A stretch of DNA of 64,000 nt from Mesostigma viride (taxonomy: Eukaryota > Streptophyta > Mesostigmatophyceae > Mesostigmatales > Mesostigmataceae), in the NCBI GenBank assembly GCA_009746045.1, contig RPFO01000027.1, positions 1,436,976 through 1,500,975 on the forward strand, read 5' to 3'. Shown in pieces: positions 31,542-43,438 of the stretch. Within the stretch, counting starts at the first letter, position 1. The number at the start of each line of letters is the position of its first letter. Below the pieces are notes generated by a model. The model made no database searches. It was not told the origin of the DNA and saw only the letters and a program-made list of their open reading frames with translations. Both the position numbers and the translations under genes were made by a program.

Positions 31542-31973
31542 TGTTAGGAGTGAGAAAACAATGTTTGCCACAAAGTTTTACTTTATTTCACTCAGATAAA
31601 AATAAGTCTCAGTCGGCAGCTGGCCGGCTGCTAGTTCCACCACAGGAGTGTGTGAGGTGTGAGGTACTGAGAGGGCAAACAAGGTGCGTAGCTTCGCCTT
31701 TTAAACAATTCCAGGCTCAGCTACTGGGTAGCAGTTATGATCTACCTACAACGTGGCCACACCAAACCGGTTCTTTTCTGACTGTGTGGCAGTTACAATC
31801 ATAACGTGATCTCAAGCCAACCATTCACAACCAAAGTTCAAGGTCAGTCACAGAATGACTGGGTCACTTATGGAACAGAACTTAAACATGCGGCACATGC
31901 CCGTTCATGTAGTCCAGAGCTAGCACTAAACTATAAGTACTAGTTTCAGGCAGGTGTGTCGATACTTCTGACA
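31542..31973 (-). repeat. 3' LTR of copia element B (432 bp)
   Basis: On the plus strand TGTTAGGAGTGAG … GATACTTCTGACA; since the element is minus-oriented this is its 3' LTR. Identical by eye to 37489-37920. Confidence 0.93.
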
Positions 31974-32114
31974 CCCCCCTTACTCGGCACACAGGCCGGA
32001 AAACAAACTCAAGCAAGCCAGAACAAATGTTCACTAAAAGAACTGTAGTATGGGACCAGTGTCACAGGCTAGCAAGTGTGTCCTTATGTTGTCTCATCAC
32101 TAATTGCCAGTAAC

Positions 32115-35100
32115 TCAAATACCCAACAACTTGTGTCTGAGCTCCACAAAACGTGGCTCAGGTAGTGCCTTGGTGAGCATGTCGGCGATCATCGCTGCCC
32201 CAGGAAGGTGAGACACCTGAACGGTGCCATCCGCGACCTTCGCGCGAATGTAGTGGTACTTGACGTCGATGTGCTTGGTACGCCGAGGGTGAACAGGGTC
32301 TCGTGACAGAGCCACAGCACCAGTGTTGTCGCAAAACACCTGAATTGGCCCTGAGGCCGGGTCACCCAACTCCTTGGTGATGGTGAGAAGGGGGACCACC
32401 TGCTGCGTGACACCGCACAGGGCCATGTACTCGGCCTCACAGGTGGACAGGGCTGGAGTGGGCTGCTTGCGACTGGTCCACTCCACCGCAGCACCGCGGT
32501 ACATGACCACGTTGCCAGTGATTGACTTGCGGTCCACAGGATCGTTTGCCCAGTCGGCATCCGAGTAGGCCACCAGCCCCCCCTGCCCCGAGTAGGACAG
32601 ACCCAGGTCCTTGGTGTGTACCGCGTACTGAAGCACCCGGCGTGCCAGCCCAAGGTCGCTTACAGTAGGGTTTTTCATATTCTGAGTCAGCAGGTTGACT
32701 GCGAATGCCAGGTCAGGCCGAGTGCATCCCATCGCATACAGGAGTGCCCCGGTGATCGCTTGGTAGACGCGAGTGTCGTCCGCGTTGAGAAGCCCCCCCT
32801 CACCACGGGGGGTGTTGGGGACGACGGGCGTCTTCACCGCCCGTGGGGAGACCCCAAAGCGCTCAGCGAGGGCCTCCAGATACGGGCCTTGGTGCAGAAA
32901 AACTGTGCGCGCCGGCGGGTCGAGGACCAGGGAGACCCCCAGAAAGAGGGAGGGGGCATCCGTCTCGGTGATCTGGAAGCGCTGGGACACCCGTTGGGTC
33001 CACTGCGATAGCCACTCCGCCGAGGAGTGGGAGACCAGGAGATCGTCGACATGGACGAAGGCAAAACCACCAACATACAGGAACAGACACGTGTCCGTGG
33101 TGCTCTGGACAGCGCCAGTCTCATGGATGAGGTAGTCCCGGAGCGTGTGGTGCCAGTTCCGGGGCGCCTGTTTGAGCCCATAGAGGCTCCGCCGGAGGCG
33201 CCAGAGGTACGTTTGGCCAGTGGGGTCGCGCTCCTCAAAGCCCTTGGGGGGAAGGACATACACGTCCTCCTCCAACTCAGCATAGAGGAACGCGGTGCGG
33301 ACATCCAGCTGCCGGATGGGGTGGCCAGCAGTGCCAGCACGAGCCAAGCCCAGGCGCACGGTGGCAGCACGGACGGTGGGAGCAAAAGTCTCACCGAAAT
33401 CAATGCCCTCGCGCTGTGCAAACCCCTTGCACACAAACCGGGCCTTGCACCGCCCATCAGCTTTCTGGGCGAAGACCCACTTGGTGGGTAGGAGCTTGGC
33501 ACCGCGCGGAAGATCACGCATATGCAGAAGCTCGTAAACCTGGTGCTCCTGGAGGCTGGCCAGCTCACTCTCCATGGCCGTGCGCCATTCCGGCAAGGCA
33601 AGGGCGGCAGCGGGAGAGGAGGGCACGGACGCAGGCTGGCTATGAAAAGCAGCAGCGAAGCACAGGTCAGCGACAAGTGAGTGATGCGCGTGGATCCGTG
33701 CAGCCTTGGTGACAGGTTGATCCGGCCAGGAAGAAAGTGCGTCATCCAATACATCATCGCCCCCGAAACCAGGGGGAGCGGGGGTGTTACTGCCATGAGA
33801 AAGGTCGCCACACAAGGCAGCACCACGGGAACCCCACACGGGGAGGAGACCTGCAGAGGCACCAGGGGACGCCGGAGGAGAATAGCCGGTGCTGTCAGCC
33901 GTGCTCTCCAGGTCAACCGAGGTACTCAAATGCGGCGGAGGCATCCCCGCCCCGGCGTGTTCATATGACGCCGCAGAACGCGAGTGGCCAGAGGCCTGTC
34001 CGCGCAACAGAGGGGCATGCTGTCGAGCATCTGACACGGTGAGGTAAGATGTCGGCGCCGAGGCAGGAGCCGGAGCCGTCGGAGCATGGCCGTTCCGCAC
34101 AAGTGCCTGGATGGCCGCAGCGGCGGCCGGGGGGAGAACGAAACGCTCAGGAGTCCCCCCGATGCTGACATAGCTGTCCTCACGGCCTGCGGGCAAGGCA
34201 GTGGAGGGCGTTGCCGGCCCCCCAGAGTCCTCGGCAGAGGCAGAGGGTAACTGCAAAGGGGCAGGAGTCAGCATGTCGGCGGGAAAGAGGTCGGCCTCCG
34301 CAAAGGGGGCCGCCGGGAGCCACTGCGCAGCCTGCGGGGCCCGGTTGCGCCACGTCTCGTCGAACTGCACGTGCTTGCGCTCGATGACACGCCCGCCGCC
34401 CGTCGCCTTGTCGGGCACCCATACGAGGTAGGCCGGGGAGTCAAGCTTGTATCCCACGAAGAGGCCATCCTCAGCGCGAGAATCAAACTTCTCACGGGCT
34501 GCCCCCTCAACCAAGACGTGGGAGGGGCAGCCAAACACACGCATGCCGGATAAATCCGCAGGGCGCCCATACATGAGGAAGTAGGGCGTTGCGTGCTCCG
34601 GGTTGCTGCGGCAGGGCAGCCTGTTGATGATGTAGATGGCGCATGCAAAGGCTAGAGCCCAGAACTCCTTGCCGAGGCCAGCATGCGCCAGCATGCTCCT
34701 GGTCATGCTAACTGCGACGCCCCAGAATCGCTCCGCCACGCCGTTCTGCTCCGGCGTATAGGGGGACGAGAACTCTTGCCGCACGCCATACTCGGCGCAG
34801 ACGGCGCGCCAGTCCTGGCCAGTGAAAACCGCGTCTTGGTCGGAGCGAAGCTCCACAGGCGCCGTGGCCGCGGACGCCCGGAACGGCTTGATCTCCGTGG
34901 CCAGGAAGTGACGCAGGCTCCCAACGGCAGCGTCCTTCGTCTTCAAGAAGTAAACCCAGTGAAAACGAGTGGCTTCATCCGTGATGCCCAGGACATACCG
35001 CCAGTCCCCCAACACGGCAGGGGTCCGCATGGGACCTAGCAGGTCGCAGTGCAGGCGATGGCGAGGGGTCGCGCAGCGTGGCGTCGTGCTGGGGGGAAAG

Positions 35101-36152
35101 CTGCTCCGCCGCAAGTGTCCGGCAGGGCAGGAAGGACACGTGGGAGCCTTGGGACCGTGGGTCACCATGTTTGAGGCGGGGTCGGCGGCTAGCCGAGCAA
35201 TACGATCCGCGCCAGCGTGTCCGAGGCGCAGGTGCCACTGCATCAGGTCCACGGGGGCGGCTGATGTGGCGAGGGCATGGGGCGCCACCCCGCGGAGCAA
35301 GTAAATGCCGTCACACTCCACGAGGGGGAACGTGCGGGTCCCCAAAGTGAGGCGCAGGTGCTTAAAGTCCACATCATGGCCGGCTTTAAAGAGCTGGCTC
35401 ACCGAGAGTAGGCGGGCCTGAAGGCCTGGGACATACAAAGCTGGGCCGAGGTGCACGTCCGGGGTGCCGAGCCGGAGAAGCAGAGGGCCCCTGCCGCCCG
35501 CATGCAGATTGCCGCCCGAGCCGGTGATGCGCAGCCGGAAGGCGGGATCAAATCCATCGCCAAAGTCCGCCCGGTGAGGCGTCATGTGGTACGTGGCACC
35601 CGTGTCAACCACCCACTCCGGGGCACACCTAGCCGAGGCCGTTGCGGCCGTGTGAAGCACAGAAGGAGCGGTGGTTGAGGAACCAGCCGTCGAGTCCGAG
35701 GAGGTGCTGGGGCGGGGTGCCGAGAGACGACTGCCCGAGCGGGACGGGGAAGGCGCAAGGCCGTGCACTGGACGAAGCGAGGCCTGCCCGTGAGGCTGCA
35801 CACCGTCGCGCAGGGAAGCACCTAAAGGGTTGGCGCGCAGGGAAGCACACAAAGGGCCTCGACCCACGTGGAACGCGTACGTCGTCTCCAAGGGAGGCAG
35901 GCCTGCGTCGGTGTGATGGGCGTGCCCGGCGCCGTCACCGCGGAGGTGAGCAGGGCGCTGGGCGGGATGGGCAGTCCAGCAGGTGGCGGCGTCATGTCCA
36001 GGCTTGGCGCAGACGGAGCAGGGCGGCCCGCGACCACGCCCGACCCCTGCGCCACCACCGCGACCACCACCGCGCCCGCCGCGCCCCCCGCTGCTGCCGC
36101 CATGGCTGTGGCCGTTGCCGTGGCCATTGCCGTGGGCGCGGCCGTTGCCATG

Positions 36153-36194
<42 letters not shown>

Positions 36195-36211
36195 TCCGTT
36201 GCCGGTGCCGT

Positions 36212-36242
<31 letters not shown>

Positions 36243-36938
36243 TCCGTTGCTGCTGCCGTTGCCGTTGCCGCGGGCACCGCCATGCCGTGGGCCACGCCCC
36301 CGGCCAGGGGTATGGTATGCGTGGTTGGAGGCAGAGCCAGAATCTGCAGGGGACGGGAGGCCACCCGTCAGCAGATCTTCAACTTCCATCAGGCGCTGCC
36401 GCAGGACCGGAACAGTCTCGACCTCGTCAAGACGGAGGGAGATTAGCGCGGGCCTGTACTCGGCGCGCAGACCGCTGAGGACGCTGGCAATGAAGGCAGC
36501 GACTGGGAACGTAATGCCTGCAGCCTGTAGCTTGGCGTACAGCAGTTCCGAGCGGTTCACATACGGCTCCACAGTCTCGCGAGCAGTTTGACGAAGTTGG
36601 GCCATTTGTTTCCACAAGTCCAGACGCATGGACTTGGTGAGCTTGCCATGCTCATAGACCTGGATGAGCTTGGTGATGGCCAGACTGCCCAGGCGACGAT
36701 CCAGGGGGAGCGTCTGCATCAAGGCACGCGCAGGCCCATCGACGACGGCCAACAAGGCAACGTAAAGGAGCCGATCCAGTTGCACGTTCTGGACAACACC
36801 TGCCAGCACTCCAAGGAGGCCAGCATAAAGGGAAACAAGGCCCAAGAAATGGTCCTTAAAAGGGATCCACAGCGTCCAATCTGAGCCGGTAAAAACCTTG
36901 ACCCCACGAACATCCTTCAAAAGCTCCTTGCAAGCCAC
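32115..36938 (-). CDS. gag-pol: copia gag-pol polyprotein (about 1,607 aa)
   Basis: Domains in order. Gag helical region (YEHGKLTKSMRLDLWKQM), then a (Gly-Asn)n low-complexity linker encoded by a hexanucleotide repeat (36,100-36,300). CCHC knuckle CSVCAKPGHDAATC (about 36,005). Protease EWVVDTGATYHM (about 35,600). Integrase with H-x3-H … CPSC, catalytic HCDLLGP, ELRSDQD and PYTPEQNGVAERFWG (35,260-34,700). RT with KARFVCKGFAQ, IRQLDVRTAFLYAELEEDVY and FVHVDDLLV (about 33,050). RNase H with YSDADWANDPVDRKS and STCEAEYMAL. Stop at 32117-32115. The frame opens after TGA near 36,995 but has no ATG before the RALMQTL region. The likely N-terminus (ATG at 37239) lies in another frame, so the start is unresolved. 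Confidence 0.9.
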
Positions 36939-36978
36939 AAAGGAGGCTCGGGCGGGGCCCCCCCCGCCGTACCGCGGC

Positions 36979-37239
36979 TCAAACCACCACCGTCAACCGC
37001 CGATTCTCACCGTCGGGAGCACCGAGGGCGGCGTCCTCGTCACCACCGGGCGGGGGCAAAGCCAGGGCAGCCAGCCCAGCTGCTGCGTCAAAAAATACTT
37101 CGCCTGGGAGACCCGAATCGGTTAGAGTTACGGATGATGCAGTCAAAGCGGCCAGACCGGCAGCGTCATCGGCATCAAAATCGTTACTGCCAGCAGCGCG
37201 ACCCGCGGAAGCGACCTGGCTGCGAGTGCCGGAAGCCAT
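36979..37239 (-). CDS. Probable N-terminal gag segment of element B, offset by one base
   Basis: ATG at 37239 (MASGTRSQVASAGRAAGSND…) opens 86 codons and stops (TGA) at 36981-36979, overlapping the start of the big gag-pol frame by about 15 bases. It is one base out of phase with gag-pol. Either a +1 frameshift joins them, or a one-base indel (mutation or consensus error) splits what was one ORF. Placement between PBS and gag supports it being the real translation start. Confidence 0.5.
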   Translation of the reverse strand: MASGTRSQVASAGRAAGSNDFDADDAAGLAALTASSVTLTDSGLPGEVFFDAAAGLAALALPPPGGDEDAALGAPDGENRRLTVVV

Positions 37240-37295
37240 TCCAGCAAAAAAACAGCAAAAAACTCCGGAAAAAGAAAGGTAACGTTGGCCAATAG

Positions 37296-37366
37296 ATTCC
37301 GGCCAGGAATCGAACCAAGCACCTTTCGTATCACGCGCCAGACGGGAATCAAACCTCCGCCTACGC
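37296..37366 (-). other. tRNA-like (B-box) sequences in the leader of element B
   Basis: On the minus strand GGTTTGATTCCC and GGTTCGATTCC lie about 40 bases apart between the PBS and the first ATG. Both resemble Pol III B boxes / T arms. No complete cloverleaf is seen. Confidence 0.25.
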
Positions 37367-37488
37367 TGTCGTCATGCAAATCTCGCCGAAATACACAAAT
37401 CTAAAGTCAACCGCGAGCAGAGCCTCGGGAAACGACTTTTACCAGCGGTAAGCAGGTCGAAAGGCGTGCGAACCGCCCTCCGATGCCA

Positions 37489-37920
37489 TGTTAGGAGTGA
37501 GAAAACAATGTTTGCCACAAAGTTTTACTTTATTTCACTCAGATAAAAATAAGTCTCAGTCGGCAGCTGGCCGGCTGCTAGTTCCACCACAGGAGTGTGT
37601 GAGGTGTGAGGTACTGAGAGGGCAAACAAGGTGCGTAGCTTCGCCTTTTAAACAATTCCAGGCTCAGCTACTGGGTAGCAGTTATGATCTACCTACAACG
37701 TGGCCACACCAAACCGGTTCTTTTCTGACTGTGTGGCAGTTACAATCATAACGTGATCTCAAGCCAACCATTCACAACCAAAGTTCAAGGTCAGTCACAG
37801 AATGACTGGGTCACTTATGGAACAGAACTTAAACATGCGGCACATGCCCGTTCATGTAGTCCAGAGCTAGCACTAAACTATAAGTACTAGTTTCAGGCAG
37901 GTGTGTCGATACTTCTGACA
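37489..37920 (-). repeat. 5' LTR of copia element B (432 bp)
   Basis: Identical by eye to 31542-31973. Adjacent inward (minus strand) is the primer-binding site TGGCATCGGAGGGCGG. Confidence 0.93.
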
Positions 37921-39804
37921 CATACAATGTTAATAATTATTCTGGCGCTGTCACAAGGTCCGGCCGGCGACTTGCGCCGGAAATGCGCGGACTACACAAA
38001 TTAATTCGGCACACGGCCACGTCCAGGCTGTTTGGGATCATAAAAAGACTTTCCTCACGTGACTTAGTGTTTTCCTGTTGACATCATGCCCATTTAATAT
38101 TAATGCTGCTGTTACCCTGCTCATGACCATGCCCTGAATTCCATTCTTTGGTGACTTAGTGTTTTCTTGTTTAGGGGCTGGCATGCATGCGTTGGTTGAC
38201 ATGCCATGGATGAAAAACGCCAAGAAGAGTATAAGGCCCCGCTGCCACCAAAAAGCACCCGCTGGTTGATCAACCAAGGGGATAGCCTGCACAGTGAGAC
38301 ACAAACACAGCAGACCCAGCAAAGCAAAATTCAGGTTGTAAGCGAGTGGAGATTACTTTTGACATGCTTGATGAAGAAATATATAACACACCTTCTATTG
38401 TCAACATATAATAAACAACATATATCTATTGTCAACATATAATAAACAAATAGTTGATTGATCACCTTATACACCACGTAAACATGCTAGCAGACGCGCT
38501 CTTCAGTCCAGTGAAAATCCACGTGCGAAGCAAGTCAGCAGTTACGCAGAAAGCACCATGAATGTAAATGACGCCCCAAACCCGTGACAGCAAGCATCCA
38601 GAGGGGCTTTCCAAGCCCAGCATATTCCAGAAAAAAGCATCACAGATCCTTGGGCAACGGACGTTCACACAGGACATTCGAAGGACCATGAAGATGGCGT
38701 CCTGCACGGCTAATAAAACGCAACGCTACGCTATGTCTGCGACTAGATGGATTCGGCGAAATGGAAAGAACGCAACCATGAAAATGCATCAGAAAGAGAG
38801 CAGGTAGTACCCCGGTAGGTAGTACGCCTCACCATCGGCATCGCCAGTTACGTCCCGTGGCAAAAAATCCAGCGTTCTTTCCAATATGATGACACCAGAA
38901 ACTCGTCGGCCCCACGCCTTCCACGAACAGCAAACTGATTTTACTAGGCACCCAGTACGTAAAGCAATTAAGCATGATACTACAATACCTAAATCTACAA
39001 CGACATTCCATTTCCAGGTCGCCATAGCGACGCGGACCTCTCCCACGCAGGTATCACTCCGTTGACGCACCTCCAGCTCAGAAAATTTCGTACTTGCTCT
39101 TCAAACATAAAATTTTGACGTATAAAACCATGGCTGCGCATTCCCCATCCCAATTTTCTAGCGTACGTTTCCTGCCATCGCCAGCCAGCAAATTGCTCGC
39201 GGAGCACGTCACTTTGTTTTTTTCGTCCGGCGGCGTGGCCTGCGGCTGCGTCGTTTCGGTGGTGTTATGTATCGATTTCGGGTCGTTTCCGTTGGATTTG
39301 TGACCGTTGGGGCCGAAGGCCGTTTGTTTTCCGTAGTTTGCTTGTTTTGGATTGGTTGTTTATGTGTAGTATTTTGTAGTATTCTGGACGGACGACCCGA
39401 GCCGCTAACTTAGCGGGTTTATCGCGGCCGTTGGATCCATCATCGTACGCTCCAGATTGTCGGCGGCTAACGTTTTAACTTTTTTCATTTTGCCTTCGTA
39501 TATCGATGTGCACATGTCAGTTGGCTAAGCTTAGCCGCCTAGCGGCTAAGCTTAGGTAAGGTTTACGAAAATTTTCAAACTTTTCATTAAAATTATATTA
39601 AAATATTTAAGCGCGACGCACAGCGTCTCCACAGACATTTTTCTACCTACAAAAGTCATACAATGTTAATCATGATTCTGGCGCTGTCACAAGGTCCGGC
39701 CGGCGACTTGCGCCGGAAATGCGCGGACTACACAAAGTAATTTGGCACACGGCCACGTCCAGGCTGTTTCCTCACGTGACTTAGTGTTTTCCTGTTGACA
39801 TCAT

Positions 39805-40990
39805 CAAAGAGACAACCAGCGCAGGCCAGAAATCGGGAGAATCCGGACCATGGTAGCTCGAGCCTGCCGTTATCTTTTCCGCGTTTTCGAGTCGTTCAGG
39901 ATGATGAAGATGAATGGTGATGGAAATGTGTATCCTTGTGCATTGAAATTATGGCTGGCTTACGTGTGGAGCGACTAGATGACCTAGACGGTGGGGCCGG
40001 AAACAGCATGCTTGATCAGGGCGTGTGTTTCTAGCCTAACTGGCCGGGAGTGTCTAGTGGTGAGCACCATTGCTGCGATCGCTCTCCCACCATTTACGAG
40101 GAAATACCCGCAAATGGAAAACCACTGAAAAGGTCTAGCTAGTCAGTCATCACGTTAGCCATGCCATGATTCCAAACGTCCAAGAACTGCACACGGTGCA
40201 AAGGCAAAAAGCCGGAGGACAGCACTTTCAAATGTGCGGCGGGAACCAAAAGCCCGCGGATGCCAGAAAACATCGTGTTGCGGCAGCGACGCGACGATGT
40301 GGACAACGAATCCAGTGCCAAGCTCGGAACGGCCGCAAAGGAGATCTGGCATCACAGGGTTCAGATGTGCGGAGATACTATGCGATCCAGCCGGTCCACG
40401 ACCTGTTTGTAGAGCTTGTGCCAAGGGGCAGCACCGAACAGATGTGGGTGACGTTGCAAAAAACATCGGACTTGACGGAGCATAATGGCTCGGTCATAGT
40501 CTTTGACCAATAAACGCTGCAAGAGTTCAACAAGAGTCGTGATGAAATCAACACGATAAGAACAAAGACGGGAAAAACGATGTAACTGAGAAAGAACAAC
40601 ACCATATTTTGCTGTGTGGGAAAGGAGACTGTGAATATCGGGGTAACGAATAAAAGGAATTTGCTGGTATTTAGGATCCTTGCGCTTATCATAGATAGCC
40701 GTACGCCAGCCCTTCTTGTTATGGGTAATGTTAAGATCGAGGTAATTGCAATGAGTATCCTCCGACGTGAGCTTTAATGTGAGGGACGCTTGCGGGTAGA
40801 TGCCAGGCAGACCAGCGGTGATATACAAATGGGTTGCGAAATCAGGGTTGTCGAAAGCGATGACATCATCAATGTATCGACATGTATGGATAAAACGCCT
40901 GATGAGAACATCATCGTTTGAGGCAATGAGATTCTCCATGAATGCAAGCTCATAAGTGTATAGATAGAGGTTTGCAATCATAGACAGAGG
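39805..40990 (-). mobile_element. Penelope-like retroelement insertion, 5'-truncated within RT (1,186 bp)
   Basis: The boundaries are exact because the other tandem unit retains the empty site. Unit 1 reads GACATCATGCCC (38,080-38,091). Unit 2 reads GACATCAT, then CAAAGAGACAACC … GACAGAGG, then TCATGCCC. A TCAT duplication flanks the insert. On the minus strand the element begins inside an RT gene and ends TGCGCTGGTTGTCTCTTTG. Shorter copies of that 3' end are scattered over the window (1.5, 1.6, 1.8, 19.35, 22.1, 22.8, 24.3, 28.0 and 28.7 kb). Confidence 0.8.
40361..40981 (-). pseudogene. Penelope-like reverse transcriptase, C-terminal part (206 aa)
   Basis: Reads MIANLYLYTYELAFMENL (RT motif after the catalytic core), HTCRYIDDVIAFDNPDF (motif C, YIDD), THCNYLDLNITHNKKGW and AIYDKRKDPKYQQIPFIRYP, then HRFSRLCSYRVDFITTLVE. 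It ends DRLDRIVSPHI. The pattern R-Y-x-DD, YLDL.I, T.-Y-K and an R..R-CS block is that of Penelope-like RTs more than LINE or LTR RTs. No GIY-YIG endonuclease follows: the frame stops at 40361 and only about 550 bp of non-coding 3' sequence remain. Motifs A and B are absent, so this copy is inactive. Confidence 0.65.
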
Positions 40991-42412
40991 TCATGCCCAT
41001 TTAATATTAATGCTGCTGTTACCCTGCTCATGACCATGCCCTGAATTCCATTCTTTGGTTTAGTGTTTTCTTGTTTAGGGGCTGGCATGCATGCGTTGCC
41101 GTTGACATGCCATGGATGAAAAACGCCGGCCAAGAAGAGTATATGGCCCCGCTGCCACCAAAAAGCACCTGGTTGATCAACCAAGGGGATAGCCTGCACA
41201 GTGAGACACAAACACAGCAGACCCAGCAAAGCAAAATTCAGGTTGTAAGCGAGTGGAGATTACTTTTGACATGCTTGATGAAGAAATATATAACACACCT
41301 TCTATTGTCACACCTGCTATAAACAAATAGTTGATTGATCACCTTATACACCACGTAAACATGCTAGCAGACGCGCTCTTCAGTCCAGTGAAAATCCACG
41401 TGCGAAGCCAGTCAGCTTACGCAGAAAGCACCATGAATGTAAATGACGCCCCAAACCCGTGACCAGGCAAGCATCCACAGGGGCTTTCCAAGCCCAGTAT
41501 ATTCCAGAAAAAAGCATCACAGATCCTTGGGCAACCGAACGGACGTTAACGGACATTCGAAGGACCATGAAGATGGCGTCCTGCACGGCTAAGAAAATAA
41601 AACGCAACGCTACGCTATGTCTTTGCTGCGACTAGGTGGATTCGGTGAAAAGGAAAGAACGCAACCATGAAAATGCATCAGAAAGAGAGCAGGTAGTACC
41701 CCGGTAGGTAGTACGCCTCACCATCGGCATCGCCAGTTACGTCCCGTGGCAAAAAATCCAGCGTTCTTTCCAATATGATGACACCAGAAACTCGTCGGCC
41801 CCACCCCACGCCTTCCACGAACAGCAAACTGATTTTACTAGGCACCCAGTACGTAAAGCAATTAAGCATGATACTATACCTAAATTCCTATAATAGAATA
41901 CCTAAATCTACAACGACATTCCATTTCCCTGAGGTCGCCATAGCGACGCGGACCTCTCCCACGCAGGTATCACTCCGTTGACGCACCTCCAGCTCAGAAA
42001 ATTTTGTACTTGCTCTTCAAACATAAAATTTTGACGTATAAAACCATGGCTGCGCATTCCCCATCCCAATTTTCTAGCGTACGTTTCCTGCCATCGCCAG
42101 CCAGCAAATTGCTCGCGGAGCACGTCACTTTGTTTTTCGTCCGGCGGCGTGGCCTGCGGCCGGCTGCGTCGTTTCGGTGGTCTTATCGATTTCGGGTCGT
42201 TTCCGTTGGATTTGTGACCGTTGGGGCCGAAGGCCGTTTGTTTTCCGTAGTTTGCTTGTTTTGTATTGGTTGTTTGGTGATTTAGTATTTGTACGGACGA
42301 CCCGAGCCGCTAACTTAGCGGGTTTATCGCGTCCGTTGGATCCATCATCGGACGCTCCAGATTGTCGGCGGCTAACGTTTTAACTTTTTTCATTTTGCCT
42401 TCGTATATTCGT

Positions 42413-43438
42413 ATATAGATGTCACGGACGGAAACTATCAAGACTCACTATCTTAGTTAGTGCCTCACTTTTCTGTTTTCTGGCACACGACGGGCCGACT
42501 ATCGATATTCGCCGCGCCACGTCCCCTGTTGAGCTTTGCTCGGATTGTTGAGCCTTCGCTGAGCTTTGCTCGGATATGTTTGGTGACATGTTACCTATCT
42601 TTCGTGACATTTGCCCGAGTGTGGTACCTACCCCTACTCGAGAGTTGCGTTTTGTTTTGTTTTTTTCCAAGAAGATATCTATGACAAGACGTGGATCATG
42701 TCAAGGGCTCCGCCCCTACAAAAAAAAGAGGGATTTTTACATTTCTGTCAAGTTAGTGCCCGGAAATTACAGATATTTTTCCATATTTACAGAACGGTGT
42801 TTTATATTACTGACAGATCCGTACGTAAGCTCTGGCATAAGCCTTACCTGAGTCGTCTTGCCGCAGTGGATCTAGCCTGGAAGTTAGTAAACAAGCCATG
42901 GCTACGTAAGCACACTAACGAACTTACGGGGACTCCATGACTCATGCGTACGTGCGGCGCTCACATGCATGGGCACCAGTTTACCTACTTTGCATTTGGG
43001 GGATGATGTCTTGAAAAACTTAGTTGCAAAAAAAGGCAATGGCAGACGGGATTGAGAAGCCCTTTGTAATGTCGGGTCATGTACTCATGATTCATGATTT
43101 GGGACTGATGCGCTGAGGCGATAAATTACGATAAAGCAATTGATTGACAATGCAGATCAATGCTCATGGGCCAGGCTTTCGATGAAGTGCGCGTCTTGCA
43201 AGCTTCGTCACCTTTGAATATTTGTGGCCGGGCAGCCGCCTATGAACATTGCATGCTCTGTTATCGTTGTTCCGTTGGTGTAAATGGGTAAGTGGCTGAA
43301 CGCCGCAATCGAAGATAGCCGATGGGCAATGCCTAGTGAATTAGTCAGGTTGTTTCAACGAGATTTCGGCGTGACAGCGTGTTATATTGCTGTTACAAGG
43401 ATCTGCTTCCTGGTGGCGTTAACATGTGAGTTTTCGGA
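42413..43438. other. Interval without recognised genes
   Basis: No convincing ORF. The segment 42,720-42,840 (GGGATTTTTACATTTCTGTC … ACAGATCCGTACGTAAGC) is a diverged inverted relative of 46,565-46,675, so the satellite-rich zone between lies inside an inverted repeat. Confidence 0.5.

Larger units (their letters stand above)
31542..37920 (-). mobile_element. Ty1/copia LTR retrotransposon (element B, 6,379 bp), near-intact and recent
   Basis: Two 432-bp LTRs (31542-31973 and 37489-37920) that I find identical, TG…CA ends, a 5-bp TSD, a primer-binding site TGGCATCGGAG at 37488-37478, and a polypurine end AAGGGGG just before the 3' LTR (31,974-31,980, minus strand). One 1,607-codon ORF carries all domains in copia order (gag, PR, IN, RT, RNase H). 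Identical LTRs and an open pol indicate a very recent insertion by an element that may still be mobile. Confidence 0.95.
31381..42412. repeat. Tandem duplication, two units of about 1.73 kb, each split by a retroelement
   Basis: Unit 1 is 31,381-31,541 plus 37,921-39,500 (interrupted by copia B). Unit 2 is 39,501-42,412 (interrupted by the Penelope-like insertion 39,805-40,990). Both begin TATCGATGTGCACATGT, carry the 14-bp hairpin and contain GACGTATAAAACCATGGCTG. Both end GGCTAACGTTTTAACTTTTT with CATTTTGCCTTCGTATAT. With insertions removed the units measure about 1,736 and 1,722 bp. Many small indels separate them and short frames are not conserved, so I consider the unit non-coding. Confidence 0.8.

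Noticed and set aside
35642-36591. Plus-strand ORFs of 192-278 aa opposite the copia gag
   Set aside because: Arg/Pro/Ala/Val-rich low-complexity products of the complementary strand of the Gly-Asn repeat and GC-rich gag.
38038-39303. Short ORFs in the tandem units (e.g. MAAHSPSQFSSVRF… after a TATAAAA)
   Set aside because: The two units diverge by frame-changing indels at these ORFs, so coding constraint is not supported.
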